From NCBI GenBank assembly GCA_965242505.1, contig OZ251449.1:2852001-2916000 (forward strand): a DNA stretch of 64,000 bases. Direction: 5' to 3'. Positions 51,977-60,550 of the stretch are shown piece by piece. The notes under the pieces are model-generated. The model made no database searches. It was given only the letters and a program-made list of their open reading frames with translations, and was not told the DNA's origin. Source of the DNA: UBA2966 sp965242505. GTDB lineage: Bacteria; Pseudomonadota; Alphaproteobacteria; UBA2966. The translations under genes and the position numbers were made by a program. Every line of letters starts with the position of its first letter. The first letter of the stretch is position 1.

Positions 51977-52750
51977 CTATTTCGGGTAGGCGTTGTAGGT
52001 GCTGGCGACGAGGTATCCGCAGTCCACCGGAAGCGTCACGCCGGTGATCGCCCTGGCCTCCGGCGAGCACAGGAAATGGATGGCCTCGGCGACGTCGACG
52101 ACCTCGACCATGCGCGGCAGCGCCTGCTGGGCGACGATTTTCGCGGGGTCGCGGTCGCCCGAATCGATGCGGGCCTGGATGGCGGGCGTCGGCGTGACGT
52201 GCGGGGCCACGGCGTTCACGCGGATGCCGCTCGGCCCCAACTCGCCCGCCAGCACTTCCGTAAGCATCTTCACGGCGGCCTTGCCCGGCGCATACGCGGT
52301 CAGCGGCCAGGCGTTGAAGCTCGTCGACGAGGCGATGTTGACGATGCAGCCCCGGCCGCGGCCCTTCATCCGCGGCGCGACGGCCCGGCAACACAGGTAG
52401 AGGCCGCGGTTGTTGACGCGCCACATCCGGTCGTGGTCTTCCATCGGCATCTCGGCGATGGACATGGGGTTTTGCAGAATTCCCGCGGAATTCACGAGGA
52501 CGTCGATCGGTCCGATTTCCGACTCGGTCCACTCCACGAGCCGGTCGATCGATTCCTCGTCCGTAACGTCGAGATCGTGGAACGCCGCCCGGCCCTCGGC
52601 GCCTTCGATCTCCTCGGCGGCCCGCCGTCCGAGGTTCGAGTTGACGTCCGCGAGCACCACCCGGTCGCCGCCGGCGGCGAACGCTTCTCCGGTCCCGCGG
52701 CCCATGCCGCTGGCGCCTCCCGTGACGACGACGACTCTCGGCTCCGACAT
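51977..52750 (-). CDS. SDR-family oxidoreductase
   Basis: A 257-residue short-chain dehydrogenase. TGGASGMGRGT is the cofactor loop, LADVNSN fits NAD, NSAGI is the third strand motif, and IASSTSFNAWPLTAYAPGKAA holds Ser, Tyr and Lys. The C-terminal LPVDCGYL replaces the more common VDGG. GGAGGCGCGT precedes the ATG at 52750. The substrate is unknown. It is only distantly like the SDR at 4.0 kb. Confidence 0.87.
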   Translation of the reverse strand: MSEPRVVVVTGGASGMGRGTGEAFAAGGDRVVLADVNSNLGRRAAEEIEGAEGRAAFHDLDVTDEESIDRLVEWTESEIGPIDVLVNSAGILQNPMSIAEMPMEDHDRMWRVNNRGLYLCCRAVAPRMKGRGRGCIVNIASSTSFNAWPLTAYAPGKAAVKMLTEVLAGELGPSGIRVNAVAPHVTPTPAIQARIDSGDRDPAKIVAQQALPRMVEVVDVAEAIHFLCSPEARAITGVTLPVDCGYLVASTYNAYPK

Positions 52751-52850
52751 ACGCGCCTCCTCCGATCCGGACGTCCCCAACCTAAGGGATCGGGGGCGCG
52801 CCGCCAAGAACCCCGCCGCGCCGGCGTCGAGAACGTTTCGAGTCGACCGG

Positions 52851-52960
52851 TTTGTACCCCCCTCCCGACCTCCCCCCTGTCAGGGGGGAGGAGTGTGGAT
52901 GGGATAGGGGGAGGAGCGTCAGCGGCCCCTCCGTCCCCCTTGCGGGGGGAGGGGCGCGAA
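52851..52960. repeat. Intergenic repeat, family B, with degenerate flanks
   Basis: One family B element (about 52857-52893), followed by GTGTGGATGGG and a decayed copy. The rest of the 469-base gap up to mreB (52961-53219) shows no supportable gene; a promoter for mreB should lie there. Confidence 0.75.
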
Positions 52961-53219
52961 CGGCCCCTGCGGCGGCGCCGTCGCCGGATGAGGCTTGCGG
53001 GCAGGCAGTACGAGAAATGCGGGATAGACTGAAAGGCCGTCGTTCCGTGTTCGGCGAACGCGCGGAATGGGATACCGTCGCGAGTTCCTTCGCGCCGATC
53101 CCCGAAGGGGTAAAGTCCCCGTTCGATCGGAGCGGGCGCGGCGGCGCGGAAGAGCCGGGGCCGTTTCGTCGTGGGTGCAGCGGACGCCGCCCGGTCCGCC
53201 GCGGCAGAGGGTTGAAGAC

Positions 53220-54257
53220 ATGATTTCCAGATTGCTCGGGCTCTTCTCTTCCGACATGGCGATCGACCTCGGCACCACCAATACGCTCGTCCACGTCCAC
53301 GGCCGGGGCGTCGTCCTGAACGAGCCGGCGGTGGTCGCCGTCGCCGACGAGAAAGGCAGGTCGCGGGTCCTCGACTTCGGCGAGCGGGCGAAACGCATGA
53401 TGGGACGCACGTTCGGGAACGTCCGCACCGTCCGGCCCATGCGAGGCGGCGTCATCGCGGATTTCCCGATCGCCGAGGAACTGATCAGGCACCTGATCCG
53501 CAAGGTCCACAACAGGGGCCGGTTCGCCAGGCCGCGGGTCGTCGTCACGATACCCTCCGACGCGACGGCCATGGAGCGTCGCTCGGTGCGCGAAGCCGCG
53601 GAGGCGGCGGGCGCCCGGCGCGTCTACCTGATCGAGAAAGCCATGGCCGCGGCGATCGGCGGCGGCCTGCCGGTCACGGAAGCGCGGGGCTCGATGGTCG
53701 TGGATATCGGGGGCGGCACCACGGAAGTCGCCGTCCTGTCGTTCGGCGGCATCGTCCACGCGCGGTCGGCGGGAGTCGGCGGTCGCGTCATGGACGAGGC
53801 GATCGTGGCCTATGTCCGCCGCGCGCACAACATGTTGATCGGCAATGCCGGCGCCGAGGAACTCAAGCATGAAATCGGCGTGGCGAAAGCGCCGGGCCGG
53901 GGCGAAGGGCGTTCGCGCGAGGCGCGCGGGCGCGACCTGATGAGCGGCGTTCCGCGCGCCCTAGCGATCAGCGAGCGGCAGATAGCGTCGAGTCTGGCGG
54001 AACTCGTCGGAGCCATCGTCGAAACCGTGAAGACCGTTCTCGAGTCCACGGCGCCCGAACTCGCCGCCGACATCGTGGACGGGGGTATCGTGCTCACCGG
54101 AGGCGGAGCGCTCCTCGGAAAGATGGCCGACGTTCTCCAGGAGGAGATCGGCGTGCCGGTCACGGTCGCCGAAGACCCTCTTCTGTGCGGGGTCAAGGGC
54201 GCGGGGCGGATCCTTGAAGAGATGAAACGATGGGAGTCGGTGATGGTGGACGCCTGA
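53220..54257 (+). CDS. mreB: Rod-shape protein MreB
   Basis: A 345-residue bacterial actin that guides wall synthesis. The actin phosphate loops are MAIDLGTTNTLVHV and MVVDIGGGTTEVAVLSFGG, with IVLTGGGALLGKMADVL as the adenosine motif. VVTIPSDATAMERRSVREAAEAAGAR is highly typical. A stretch in the middle (APGRGEGRSREARGRDLMSG) is more divergent than in standard MreB. mreC, mreD, pbpA and rodA do not follow it, which is unusual; what follows is a gene remnant and convergent tenA. Confidence 0.9.
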   Translation: MISRLLGLFSSDMAIDLGTTNTLVHVHGRGVVLNEPAVVAVADEKGRSRVLDFGERAKRMMGRTFGNVRTVRPMRGGVIADFPIAEELIRHLIRKVHNRGRFARPRVVVTIPSDATAMERRSVREAAEAAGARRVYLIEKAMAAAIGGGLPVTEARGSMVVDIGGGTTEVAVLSFGGIVHARSAGVGGRVMDEAIVAYVRRAHNMLIGNAGAEELKHEIGVAKAPGRGEGRSREARGRDLMSGVPRALAISERQIASSLAELVGAIVETVKTVLESTAPELAADIVDGGIVLTGGGALLGKMADVLQEEIGVPVTVAEDPLLCGVKGAGRILEEMKRWESVMVDA

Positions 54258-54301
54258 CGGCGAGGCCGGGTCCGCGGGCGTCGCCCGTCGGAACGGCGGC
54301 G

Positions 54302-54397
54302 ATGAATCCGTCCGGGGCGCCGGAGGATCGCGAGAAGACGGGACGCCCCGTTCGCGTGGGTCTCGTCGGCGCCGGGAAGTTCACGATGCGCGGGTGA
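54302..54397 (+). pseudogene. Remnant of an NAD-binding oxidoreductase gene (N-terminus only)
   Basis: A 31-residue frame reading MNPSGAPEDREKTG, then RPVRVGLVGAGKFTMRG and a stop. RVGLVGAGKF is the start of a Rossmann fold (GxGxxG type), and nothing matching the rest follows. The end overlaps the tenA 3' end. It looks like the stub left by a deletion. Confidence 0.45.
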
Positions 54398-55061
54398 GGC
54401 CCATCTCCCAGAAATCCGCCTCGAGCCGGGTGGCCAGACGGAAGGTCGCGGCCAGCTTCGGAAGCCGCGCGTCGGTCAGCCGCTCCCGTCCCAGCTTGTC
54501 GAGATGGTCGCGGGCGTCCCGCGCGACGCCCTGGTAGGCCTCTCCGGCGTACTCCTCGATCCACGGCCTGTACGGGTTTCCCTCCAGGACCGTCTCGGGG
54601 TCGGCCACGATCCATCGGGCGATTTCGGCGTATCCGACGACGCACGGCGACAGCGCCGTATGCAGGTCGAGAACGTCGCCGGCCGTTCCCGCCTCGAGAA
54701 CGAACCGGGTGTAGGCGAGGTTGGCCGGGGCTTCCTGCGCCCTCTCCAAGTCCCGCGGCGAGAGGCCCCAGCCCTCGCAGAACTTCACGTGCAGTCCCAT
54801 CTCCGTATCGATGATGGCCGAGACCGCCGCCGAGGCGCACCGCATGTCCTCCAGCGTGTCCGCCTTGTACGCGCCGAGGGCGTAGGCCCGCGCGAAGTGG
54901 ATCAGAAACAGATAGTCCTGCGCGAGATAGTGGCGAAACGAGGCCTCGGGCAGCGAACCGGCGGCCAGTTGCCGAACGAACCGATGCCTCGTGTAGGCCG
55001 CCCATTCGTCCCGGGCGGACCGCTTCAGCCGCTCGAACAGCGGTATCGACGATTCGGACAT
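54381..55061 (-). CDS. tenA: TenA-like aminopyrimidine aminohydrolase (thiaminase II family)
   Basis: A 226-residue helical enzyme that salvages the pyrimidine half of degraded thiamine. The catalytic Cys140 lies in LSPCVVGYAEI, Asp49 in YLAQDYLFL, and a conserved Glu in the C-terminal RLEADFWEMG. The length is normal. A YjbQ-family gene, also linked to thiamine phosphate synthesis, lies 1.4 kb away on the same strand. No TPP riboswitch was seen upstream. Confidence 0.88.
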   Translation of the reverse strand: MSESSIPLFERLKRSARDEWAAYTRHRFVRQLAAGSLPEASFRHYLAQDYLFLIHFARAYALGAYKADTLEDMRCASAAVSAIIDTEMGLHVKFCEGWGLSPRDLERAQEAPANLAYTRFVLEAGTAGDVLDLHTALSPCVVGYAEIARWIVADPETVLEGNPYRPWIEEYAGEAYQGVARDARDHLDKLGRERLTDARLPKLAATFRLATRLEADFWEMGLTRAS

Positions 55062-55237
55062 CTCGCGCTCCGTCGGCCTGTCCCCTGAACCGGAACGTCG
55101 GGCGCGCCGGCCGGCGAGGCCGACCCGCGCCGCCGCGCCGCGGGCCAGTGTCCCACAATGCGCGAGGACCCGCCAGCCCGCCGTCGTTTTGGTGTAGGCT
55201 CACGTCCGTACTGGGGCGAGAAGTTGGGAGAGGGACG

Positions 55238-55666
55238 ATGCGGTATCGAGTCGGAGTCCTGTTTGTCGCCGCGCTTTTTCTGATCTCCGGGAACGTCGGC
55301 GGCGCGTCGGCGGCGCCGGATGGCCTCGTCATCGAACTGAACAAGGCCGAAACCGCGCCTTCCGGGTGCCGTCTTCACTTCAACGCGCACAACGCCACGG
55401 CCGTGAAATTCAGCGTACTGAGCGCCGATCTCGTGTTCTTCGGTCCGGACGGGGTCATGTCGTCGCGGTCGCTGGTCAGCTTCGGCGCGCTGCACCCGAA
55501 CAAGCGCCGCTTCTACAGTTGGGAATTTCCCGGCACGGATTGCGGCGAGGTGAGCCGGATCCTCGTGAACGGCTTCGAGCAATGCCGGCACGACGGGGGA
55601 GAGTCGTTCGACTGCCTCTCGGTCCTCTCCACGTCGCACAGAGGTCCCATCGAGCTCGTGAAATAG
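55238..55666 (+). CDS. Secreted protein of unknown function (142 aa)
   Basis: A Sec signal peptide (VGVLFVAALFLISGNVGGASA, split at NVGG) is cleaved after ASA. The mature part has four Cys (GCRLHF, TDCGEV, QCRHD, FDCLS), probably two disulfides, and alternating strands (AVKFSVLSADLVFFGPDG). GGGAGAGGGACG precedes the ATG at 55238. The mature domain looks like small beta-sandwich periplasmic proteins; no family was named. Confidence 0.7.
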   Translation: MRYRVGVLFVAALFLISGNVGGASAAPDGLVIELNKAETAPSGCRLHFNAHNATAVKFSVLSADLVFFGPDGVMSSRSLVSFGALHPNKRRFYSWEFPGTDCGEVSRILVNGFEQCRHDGGESFDCLSVLSTSHRGPIELVK

Positions 55667-55683
55667 GATCGCGGCGCCGGTTC

Positions 55684-56073
55684 TCAACACGCGCCGGCGA
55701 GAAGGCGGCGCAGGGCGGTCTTTTCCGGCTCCGCCATCAACCCGCTTTCAAGCGCCCGGCGCGGCTCCTTGAAGGCGAGTTCCAGCGGCTCGTGGGCGGG
55801 AACCTCGATTTCGCCCGAACCGGAGACCTGAAAGTAGACCGGCGTGTAGTTTCCGTTCGTCCAGGGACTGAACAACGTGCCCGGAGAATGCAAGAGACGC
55901 TCGACGCGCGCGTCGAGCGTCGCCTCCTCCCTGAACTCCCGGATCACGGCGTCCTCGGCCGACTCGCCGTCCTCGACGCGTCCTCCCGGAAACTTCCAGC
56001 AGAAGACGCGGCCCACGCGTTCGGCCGCGACGAGGACGCGGCCTTCCCGCATGAGAAGTCCGTATGCGCGCAA
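55684..56073 (-). CDS. NUDIX hydrolase
   Basis: A NUDIX domain of about 129 residues. GGRVEDGESAEDAVIREFREEA is the Nudix box (GX5EX7REUXEEX), split here for length: GGRVEDGESAED then AVIREFREEA. RAYGLLMREGRVLVAAERVG is the first strand pair. The substrate is a nucleoside diphosphate linked to something unknown. The start is uncertain: TTG 56073 keeps the first strand; ATG 56052 would cut it. Upstream in-frame sequence has no good start before the DUF1330 gene. Confidence 0.75.
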   Translation of the reverse strand: MRAYGLLMREGRVLVAAERVGRVFCWKFPGGRVEDGESAEDAVIREFREEATLDARVERLLHSPGTLFSPWTNGNYTPVYFQVSGSGEIEVPAHEPLELAFKEPRRALESGLMAEPEKTALRRLLAGAC

Positions 56074-56150
56074 GTTCTCGGGCCGGGGCCCTCCGTCCGC
56101 TCCCGGGCCGACGCGCCCGGAGGAGACCGGACCGCGCCGGGACGCCGGCT

Positions 56151-56438
56151 CTACTCCAGCCCCTCGACGATGCAAAGGTTGCGGACCGAAGACCTCGCCG
56201 AATGCTCGAGGGCCTTCCGGTATTCCGGCGAGTCGTAGCAGGCGACGGCCCGCTCCAGGCTGTCGAACCGGACGATGACGTTGCGCGCGTACTCTTCCCC
56301 CTCCAGGGATACCGTCTTGCCTCCTCGGGCGAGGAACCTGCCCCCGTATTTCTCGATCGCCGGCCCCGCCAGCTCGGCGTACCTTCCGTACTCGTCCGGG
56401 TCCGTGACGTTGACGCGCGTCATCCAATAGGCCGTCAT
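56151..56438 (-). CDS. DUF1330 protein (dabb-like fold)
   Basis: A 95-residue protein starting MTAYWMTRVNVTDPDEYGRYA, with YGGRFLARGG and VIVRFDSLERAVACYDSPEY, the DUF1330 signature of a ferredoxin-like barrel dimer. The function of the family is unknown. It lies between the yjbQ and NUDIX genes on one strand. Confidence 0.88.
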   Translation of the reverse strand: MTAYWMTRVNVTDPDEYGRYAELAGPAIEKYGGRFLARGGKTVSLEGEEYARNVIVRFDSLERAVACYDSPEYRKALEHSARSSVRNLCIVEGLE

Positions 56439-56469
56439 GTGAGTGTCCTCCCCTTGCCGAACGGCTGCG

Positions 56470-56889
56470 TCAGGCGCCGACGAGATGCAACAGCACCTCG
56501 CGGTCTCGGGGCGCCCGGCGGTGCTCGAACAGGAACACGCCCTGATACCGGCCGAGCGCCAGGCGTCCGTCGAGAACGGGCACGTTGAGATGGGTCTGCG
56601 TCAACGCGCCCTTGATGTGGGCGGGCATGTCGTCCGGTCCCTCCTCGACGTGGCGATAGAGGGCCTCGTCCTCGGGGACCAGCCGCATCAGGAATCGTTC
56701 CAGGTCGTGGAGCACGTCCGGACTCACGTTCTCCTGGATGAGGAGGGACGCCGACGTGTGGCGAATGAAAAGCGTGAGCAGGCCCGACTCGACGGACTGG
56801 CCGCTCGTCCACCCTTCGACCTCGTTCGTGATCTCGAGCAGGCCCCGCTTGTCGGCGCGCACGGTCAACCGGTGCTGGTGCTGTCTCAT
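56470..56889 (-). CDS. yjbQ: YjbQ/UPF0047 family protein
   Basis: A 139-residue protein with the UPF0047 blocks LLTLFIRHTSASLLIQEN, YRHVEEGPDDMPAHIKGALT and GRLALGRYQGVFLFEHRR. The three conserved His would bind a metal. E. coli YjbQ has weak thiamine-phosphate synthase activity; the main role is unsettled. A thiamine salvage gene (tenA) lies on the same strand 1.4 kb away. Confidence 0.9.
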   Translation of the reverse strand: MRQHQHRLTVRADKRGLLEITNEVEGWTSGQSVESGLLTLFIRHTSASLLIQENVSPDVLHDLERFLMRLVPEDEALYRHVEEGPDDMPAHIKGALTQTHLNVPVLDGRLALGRYQGVFLFEHRRAPRDREVLLHLVGA

Positions 56890-57034
56890 GATTCATCGCG
56901 TGGCCGGCCGGAAAGCCCGTAAGCCGCGGCATGGCTCGCCATGGGGATGGATCGGTGGGCCGATGCGCCGCGCCCGAGCCATCATAGCGGGGAAGCCGCG
57001 GTTTGACGATGCCGAAAAATTCTCCGGCGGGGTC

Positions 57035-57063
57035 TTGAATGCCGGCGGGGGAGCGCATATCTC
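57035..57063 (+). promoter_or_regulatory. Probable groESL promoter
   Basis: TTGAAT (57035-57040), a 17-base gap and TATCTC (57058-57063). The downstream edge meets the first CIRCE element, so a repressor there would block the start site. Confidence 0.45.
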
Positions 57064-57069
57064 TCTCAC

Positions 57070-57094
57070 TGGCACTCCAAGGTCATGAGTGCCA
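57070..57094. promoter_or_regulatory. CIRCE operator 1 (HrcA site)
   Basis: TGGCACTC, nine bases, GAGTGCCA: a perfect inverted repeat with the exact CIRCE spacing and core, upstream of groES. Confidence 0.85.
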
Positions 57095-57100
57095 AAAATT

Positions 57101-57127
57101 CTGGCGCTCGACGCGTGAGAGTGCTAA
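57101..57127. promoter_or_regulatory. CIRCE operator 2 (HrcA site)
   Basis: CTGGCGCTC, nine bases, GAGTGCTAA: the right arm is the CIRCE consensus, the left arm has two to three changes. It starts 31 bases after the first site and ends 50 bases before the groES start. Confidence 0.8.
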
Positions 57128-57177
57128 ACCACCAGCAACCACACCTTGCGGAATTCCGCCAAGTAGGGAGAGAACAC

Positions 57178-57495
57178 ATGAGCTTCAGGCCATTGCACGA
57201 CCGGGTGCTCGTGCGGCGAATCGAGGAGGAGGAGAAGACCGCCGGCGGCATCATCATCCCGGACACCGCCAAGGAGAAGCCGATGGAGGGAGAGATCCTC
57301 GCCGTCGGTCCGGGCGTCCGCAACGAGCAGGGCGCGCTGACCCCGCTCGACGTCGCGAAGGGCGACCGCGTCCTCTTCGGGAAGTGGTCGGGCACCGAGG
57401 TGACCATGAACGGGGAGGAACTCATCATCATGAAGGAGTCCGACGTCATGGGCATCATCGAAGACAAGTCCAAATCCAAGAAGAAGGCCGCCTAG
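57178..57495 (+). CDS. groES: Co-chaperonin GroES
   Basis: A 105-residue lid protein of the GroEL cage. FRPLHDRVLVRRIEEEEKTAGG is the N-terminus, GGIIIPDTAKEKP the mobile loop that docks on GroEL, and ESDVMGIIED the C-terminal strand, followed by a lysine-rich KSKSKKKAA tail. ATG 57178 has AGGGAGAG upstream. It is heat-shock controlled through the two CIRCE sites and co-transcribed with groEL 18 bases on. Confidence 0.96.
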   Translation: MSFRPLHDRVLVRRIEEEEKTAGGIIIPDTAKEKPMEGEILAVGPGVRNEQGALTPLDVAKGDRVLFGKWSGTEVTMNGEELIIMKESDVMGIIEDKSKSKKKAA

Positions 57496-57513
57496 GTCGA
57501 AGGAGAACAGAAA

Positions 57514-59148
57514 ATGGCTGCCAAGGAAGTCAAACATTCGTCGGAGGCCCGTGAGCGCCTGATGCACGGCGTCAACATTCTGGCCGACGCCGTCAGGGTC
57601 ACGCTCGGTCCCAAGGGCCGCAACGTCGTGCTCGACAAGTCCTTCGGGGCGCCGCGAATCACCAAGGACGGCGTGACCGTGGCGAAGGAGATCGAGCTCA
57701 AGGACAAGTTCGAGAACATGGGCGCCCAGATGGTGCGGGAAGTCGCCAGCCGCACGAGCGACGAGGCGGGCGACGGAACGACGACGGCCACGGTTCTCGC
57801 GCAGTCCATCGCGCGCGAGGGCATGAAGGCGGTCGCCGCGGGCATGAACCCGATGGATCTCAAGCGCGGGATCGACACCGCGGTGGAGAGCGTCGTCGGC
57901 GACGTCGGCAAGCGTTCCCGCAAGATCAAGGGCCGCGACGAGATCGCCCAGGTCGGCACGATCTCGGCGAACGGCGATACGGAAGTCGGCGACATCCTCG
58001 CCGAAGCCATGGAAAAGGTCGGCAACGAGGGCGTGATCACGGTCGAGGAGGCCAAGGGCCTCGCCACCGAGCTCGACGTCGTCGAGGGAATGCAGTTCGA
58101 CCGCGGCTATCTCTCGCCCTACTTCGTGACCAACGCCGAGAAGATGCAGGCGGAGCTGGAGGACCCCTACATTCTCCTTCACGAGAAGAAGCTCTCCAAC
58201 CTGCAGGCCATGCTGCCGCTGCTGGAAGCCGTGGTGCAGACGGGCAAGCCGCTCCTGGTGATCGCCGAGGACGTCGAAGGCGAAGCCCTGGCCACGCTCG
58301 TGGTCAACAAGCTGCGCGGCGGCCTCAAGGTCGCCGCCGTGAAGGCCCCGGGCTTCGGCGACCGCCGCAAGGCCATGCTCGAGGACATCGCCATCCTGAC
58401 CGGCGGTCAGGTGATCAGCGAGGATCTCGGCATCAAGCTCGAGAACGTCACGCTCGACATGCTCGGGCAGGCGAAGCGGGTGCTCATGGGCAAGGACGAC
58501 ACCACGGTCGTCGAAGGCGCCGGCAAGAAGACCGAGATCACCGGCCGTTGCGGCCAGATCCGCGCCCAGATCGAGGAGACCACTTCCGACTACGACCGCG
58601 AGAAGTTGCAGGAACGGCTGGCGAAGCTGGCCGGCGGCGTCGCGGTGATCAAGGTCGGCGGGTCGACCGAGGTCGAGGTGAAGGAGCGCAAGGACCGCGT
58701 CGAGGACGCCCTTCACTCGACCCGCGCGGCGGTGGAGGAAGGCGTCGTGCCGGGCGGCGGCGTCACCCTTCTCTATGCGACCCGGGCCCTGGAGAAGCTC
58801 AAGGGCGACAATTCCGATCAGCAGGTCGGGATCGACATCGTTCGCCGCGCCCTCCAGTCGCCGGTTCGCCAGATCGCCGAGAACGCGGGCCTCGACGGCG
58901 CGGTCGTCTCCGGCAAGCTCCTCGAGCAGAAGGACACCAACTACGGGTTCGACGCCCAGTCGGAGTCCTACGGGAATCTGATCAAGGCGGGCATCATCGA
59001 CCCCGCCAAGGTCGTGAGGATCGCGCTGGAGGACGCGGCGTCCATCGCCGGTCTGCTCGTGACCACCGAGGCCATGGTCGCCGAGAAGCCCGAGAAGAAG
59101 GACGCGCCGGCAATGCCTCCGGGCGGCATGGGCGACATGGACTTCTAG
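57514..59148 (+). CDS. groEL: Chaperonin GroEL
   Basis: A 544-residue chaperonin subunit. GPKGRNVVLDKSFGAP and DGTTTATVLAQ (with the ATP-hydrolysing Asp in AGDGTTTA) form the nucleotide site. VVPGGGVTLLYA is near residue 410, and the tail ends PPGGMGDMDF, a short form of the GGM tail. AAGGAGAACAG precedes the ATG. It is the only groEL in the window. Confidence 0.97.
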   Translation: MAAKEVKHSSEARERLMHGVNILADAVRVTLGPKGRNVVLDKSFGAPRITKDGVTVAKEIELKDKFENMGAQMVREVASRTSDEAGDGTTTATVLAQSIAREGMKAVAAGMNPMDLKRGIDTAVESVVGDVGKRSRKIKGRDEIAQVGTISANGDTEVGDILAEAMEKVGNEGVITVEEAKGLATELDVVEGMQFDRGYLSPYFVTNAEKMQAELEDPYILLHEKKLSNLQAMLPLLEAVVQTGKPLLVIAEDVEGEALATLVVNKLRGGLKVAAVKAPGFGDRRKAMLEDIAILTGGQVISEDLGIKLENVTLDMLGQAKRVLMGKDDTTVVEGAGKKTEITGRCGQIRAQIEETTSDYDREKLQERLAKLAGGVAVIKVGGSTEVEVKERKDRVEDALHSTRAAVEEGVVPGGGVTLLYATRALEKLKGDNSDQQVGIDIVRRALQSPVRQIAENAGLDGAVVSGKLLEQKDTNYGFDAQSESYGNLIKAGIIDPAKVVRIALEDAASIAGLLVTTEAMVAEKPEKKDAPAMPPGGMGDMDF

Positions 59149-59179
59149 TCCGCTTCCGCGGCCCTGCGCCGCAACTCGT

Positions 59180-59210
59180 TCGGGGCGCCTTCGGGCGCCC
59201 CGACTTTTTC
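59180..59210 (+). terminator. Rho-independent terminator of groESL
   Basis: A perfect 10-bp GC-rich stem (TCGGGGCGCC and complement) around a TTCG loop, followed by CTTTTTC, 32 bases after the groEL stop. Confidence 0.88.
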
Positions 59211-59261
59211 GGGCATGGACCCCCGGCCGGCGTTCCGGGCGTCGGGGGATGGTTCGCCCGC

Positions 59262-60458
59262 CTATCTCAGCATTCGCGCGAACGCCCGGATGTCTTCGAC
59301 CAGCAGTTCCGGCTCTTCCATGGCCCCGAAGTGCCCGCCCCGCGGCATCTCGGTCCAGTGGGTGACGTTGTACAGCCGTTCCACGTAGCTGCGCGGCGGC
59401 CAAGCCAGGAGCTCCTTGGGAAACAACGCGCACCCCGTCGGTACTTCGACCCGCCGGCCTTCCGGGGAGAGGATGCGCCCCCCTTCCTCGCGCCGGCCGT
59501 AATAGATCCAGCTCGCCGTGTTGAAGGCGCCCGTGACCAGATAGATCATGACGTTGGTCAGGAGCTCGTCCTTGGTGTGGGCGCTTTCGACGTCGTCGCC
59601 GTCGGTGTCCGACCACGAATTGAACTTCTCGATGATCCAGGCCGCGACGCCGACGGGACTGTCGTTCATGGCGTAGCTCAGCGTCTGCGGCTTGGTCGCC
59701 TGGATCGTGCGGTAGCCGTTCTCCATCTCCTGTTCCCGCTCGAAGCGGGCGGCCCAGGCCTCCTCCTGCGGGCCTTGCGGACCGTCCGGGTGGCGCATGG
59801 TCAGGATGTTGATGTGAATGGCCCGGCACGCCGGCGTGTGCTCGAACCCGAGCCAGCTGGAGATGGCGCCGCCCCAGTCGCCGCCCTGGGCCACGTAGCT
59901 CTCGTATCCGAGGGCTCCGGTCATCAGCCTGGCGAACACGCCGGCCATGCCGCGCGGTCCCATCGGCCTCGACGGGCGGCCTGAAAAGCCGAAACCCGGC
60001 AACGACGGGGCGATCACGTCGAACGCGTCCTCCTCCCGGCCGCCGAAGCGCTCGGGATGGGCCAGCGGTTCGACGATCCCGTCGAATTCCGAGATCGAAC
60101 CGGGCCAGCCGTGGCTGATGAGCAGGGGCAGGGGGGCCGGCCCGCTGCCCTTCTCGTGAATGAAGTGGACGTCGATCCCGTCGACCGGCGCGATGAAATG
60201 AGGGAACCGGTTGAGCCGTTCTTCCTGCGCCCGCCAGTCGAACCCGTCCAGCCAGTAGGCGCAGAACTCCTTCATGTAGTCGAGGTTGGCGCCGTAGTCC
60301 CAGCCGCCGTCGTCCGGCATCTCGTGCCACCGGTAATCGGCGACCCTGGTCCGTATGCGTTCGAGGGTCTCGTCGGGAACCGAAATCCGGAACGGCCGGG
60401 GCGAGGTCATGCGCATGTCCGTCCGATGAGAGGGCCAGTTCGTCTCGGTTTCGATCAT
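59262..60458 (-). CDS. Epoxide hydrolase (EHN-type alpha/beta hydrolase)
   Basis: A 398-residue enzyme opening epoxides to diols. The N-terminal EHN lid (FRISVPDETLERIRTRVADYRW) precedes the alpha/beta core: ISHGWPGSISEF with the oxyanion HGWP, the nucleophile Asp in AQGGDWGGAISS, and the catalytic His in RGGHFGAMEEPELL. ATG 60458 is chosen; 60416 and 60410 are alternatives that still keep the lid. It is divergent from hipBA. Confidence 0.88.
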   Translation of the reverse strand: MIETETNWPSHRTDMRMTSPRPFRISVPDETLERIRTRVADYRWHEMPDDGGWDYGANLDYMKEFCAYWLDGFDWRAQEERLNRFPHFIAPVDGIDVHFIHEKGSGPAPLPLLISHGWPGSISEFDGIVEPLAHPERFGGREEDAFDVIAPSLPGFGFSGRPSRPMGPRGMAGVFARLMTGALGYESYVAQGGDWGGAISSWLGFEHTPACRAIHINILTMRHPDGPQGPQEEAWAARFEREQEMENGYRTIQATKPQTLSYAMNDSPVGVAAWIIEKFNSWSDTDGDDVESAHTKDELLTNVMIYLVTGAFNTASWIYYGRREEGGRILSPEGRRVEVPTGCALFPKELLAWPPRSYVERLYNVTHWTEMPRGGHFGAMEEPELLVEDIRAFARMLR

Positions 60459-60550
60459 GCCGGGCCGACCCCCGCCGGCGCAAGGCCGTGTCCGTCGGGG
60501 AAAGGGCAGGCCGTCGAACCCATGCGCCGCCTCGCGACACGAGCGGTCAT

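Noticed and set aside
55062..55237. Possible TPP riboswitch before tenA
   Set aside because: No CTGAGA-type THI box was found on the minus strand.
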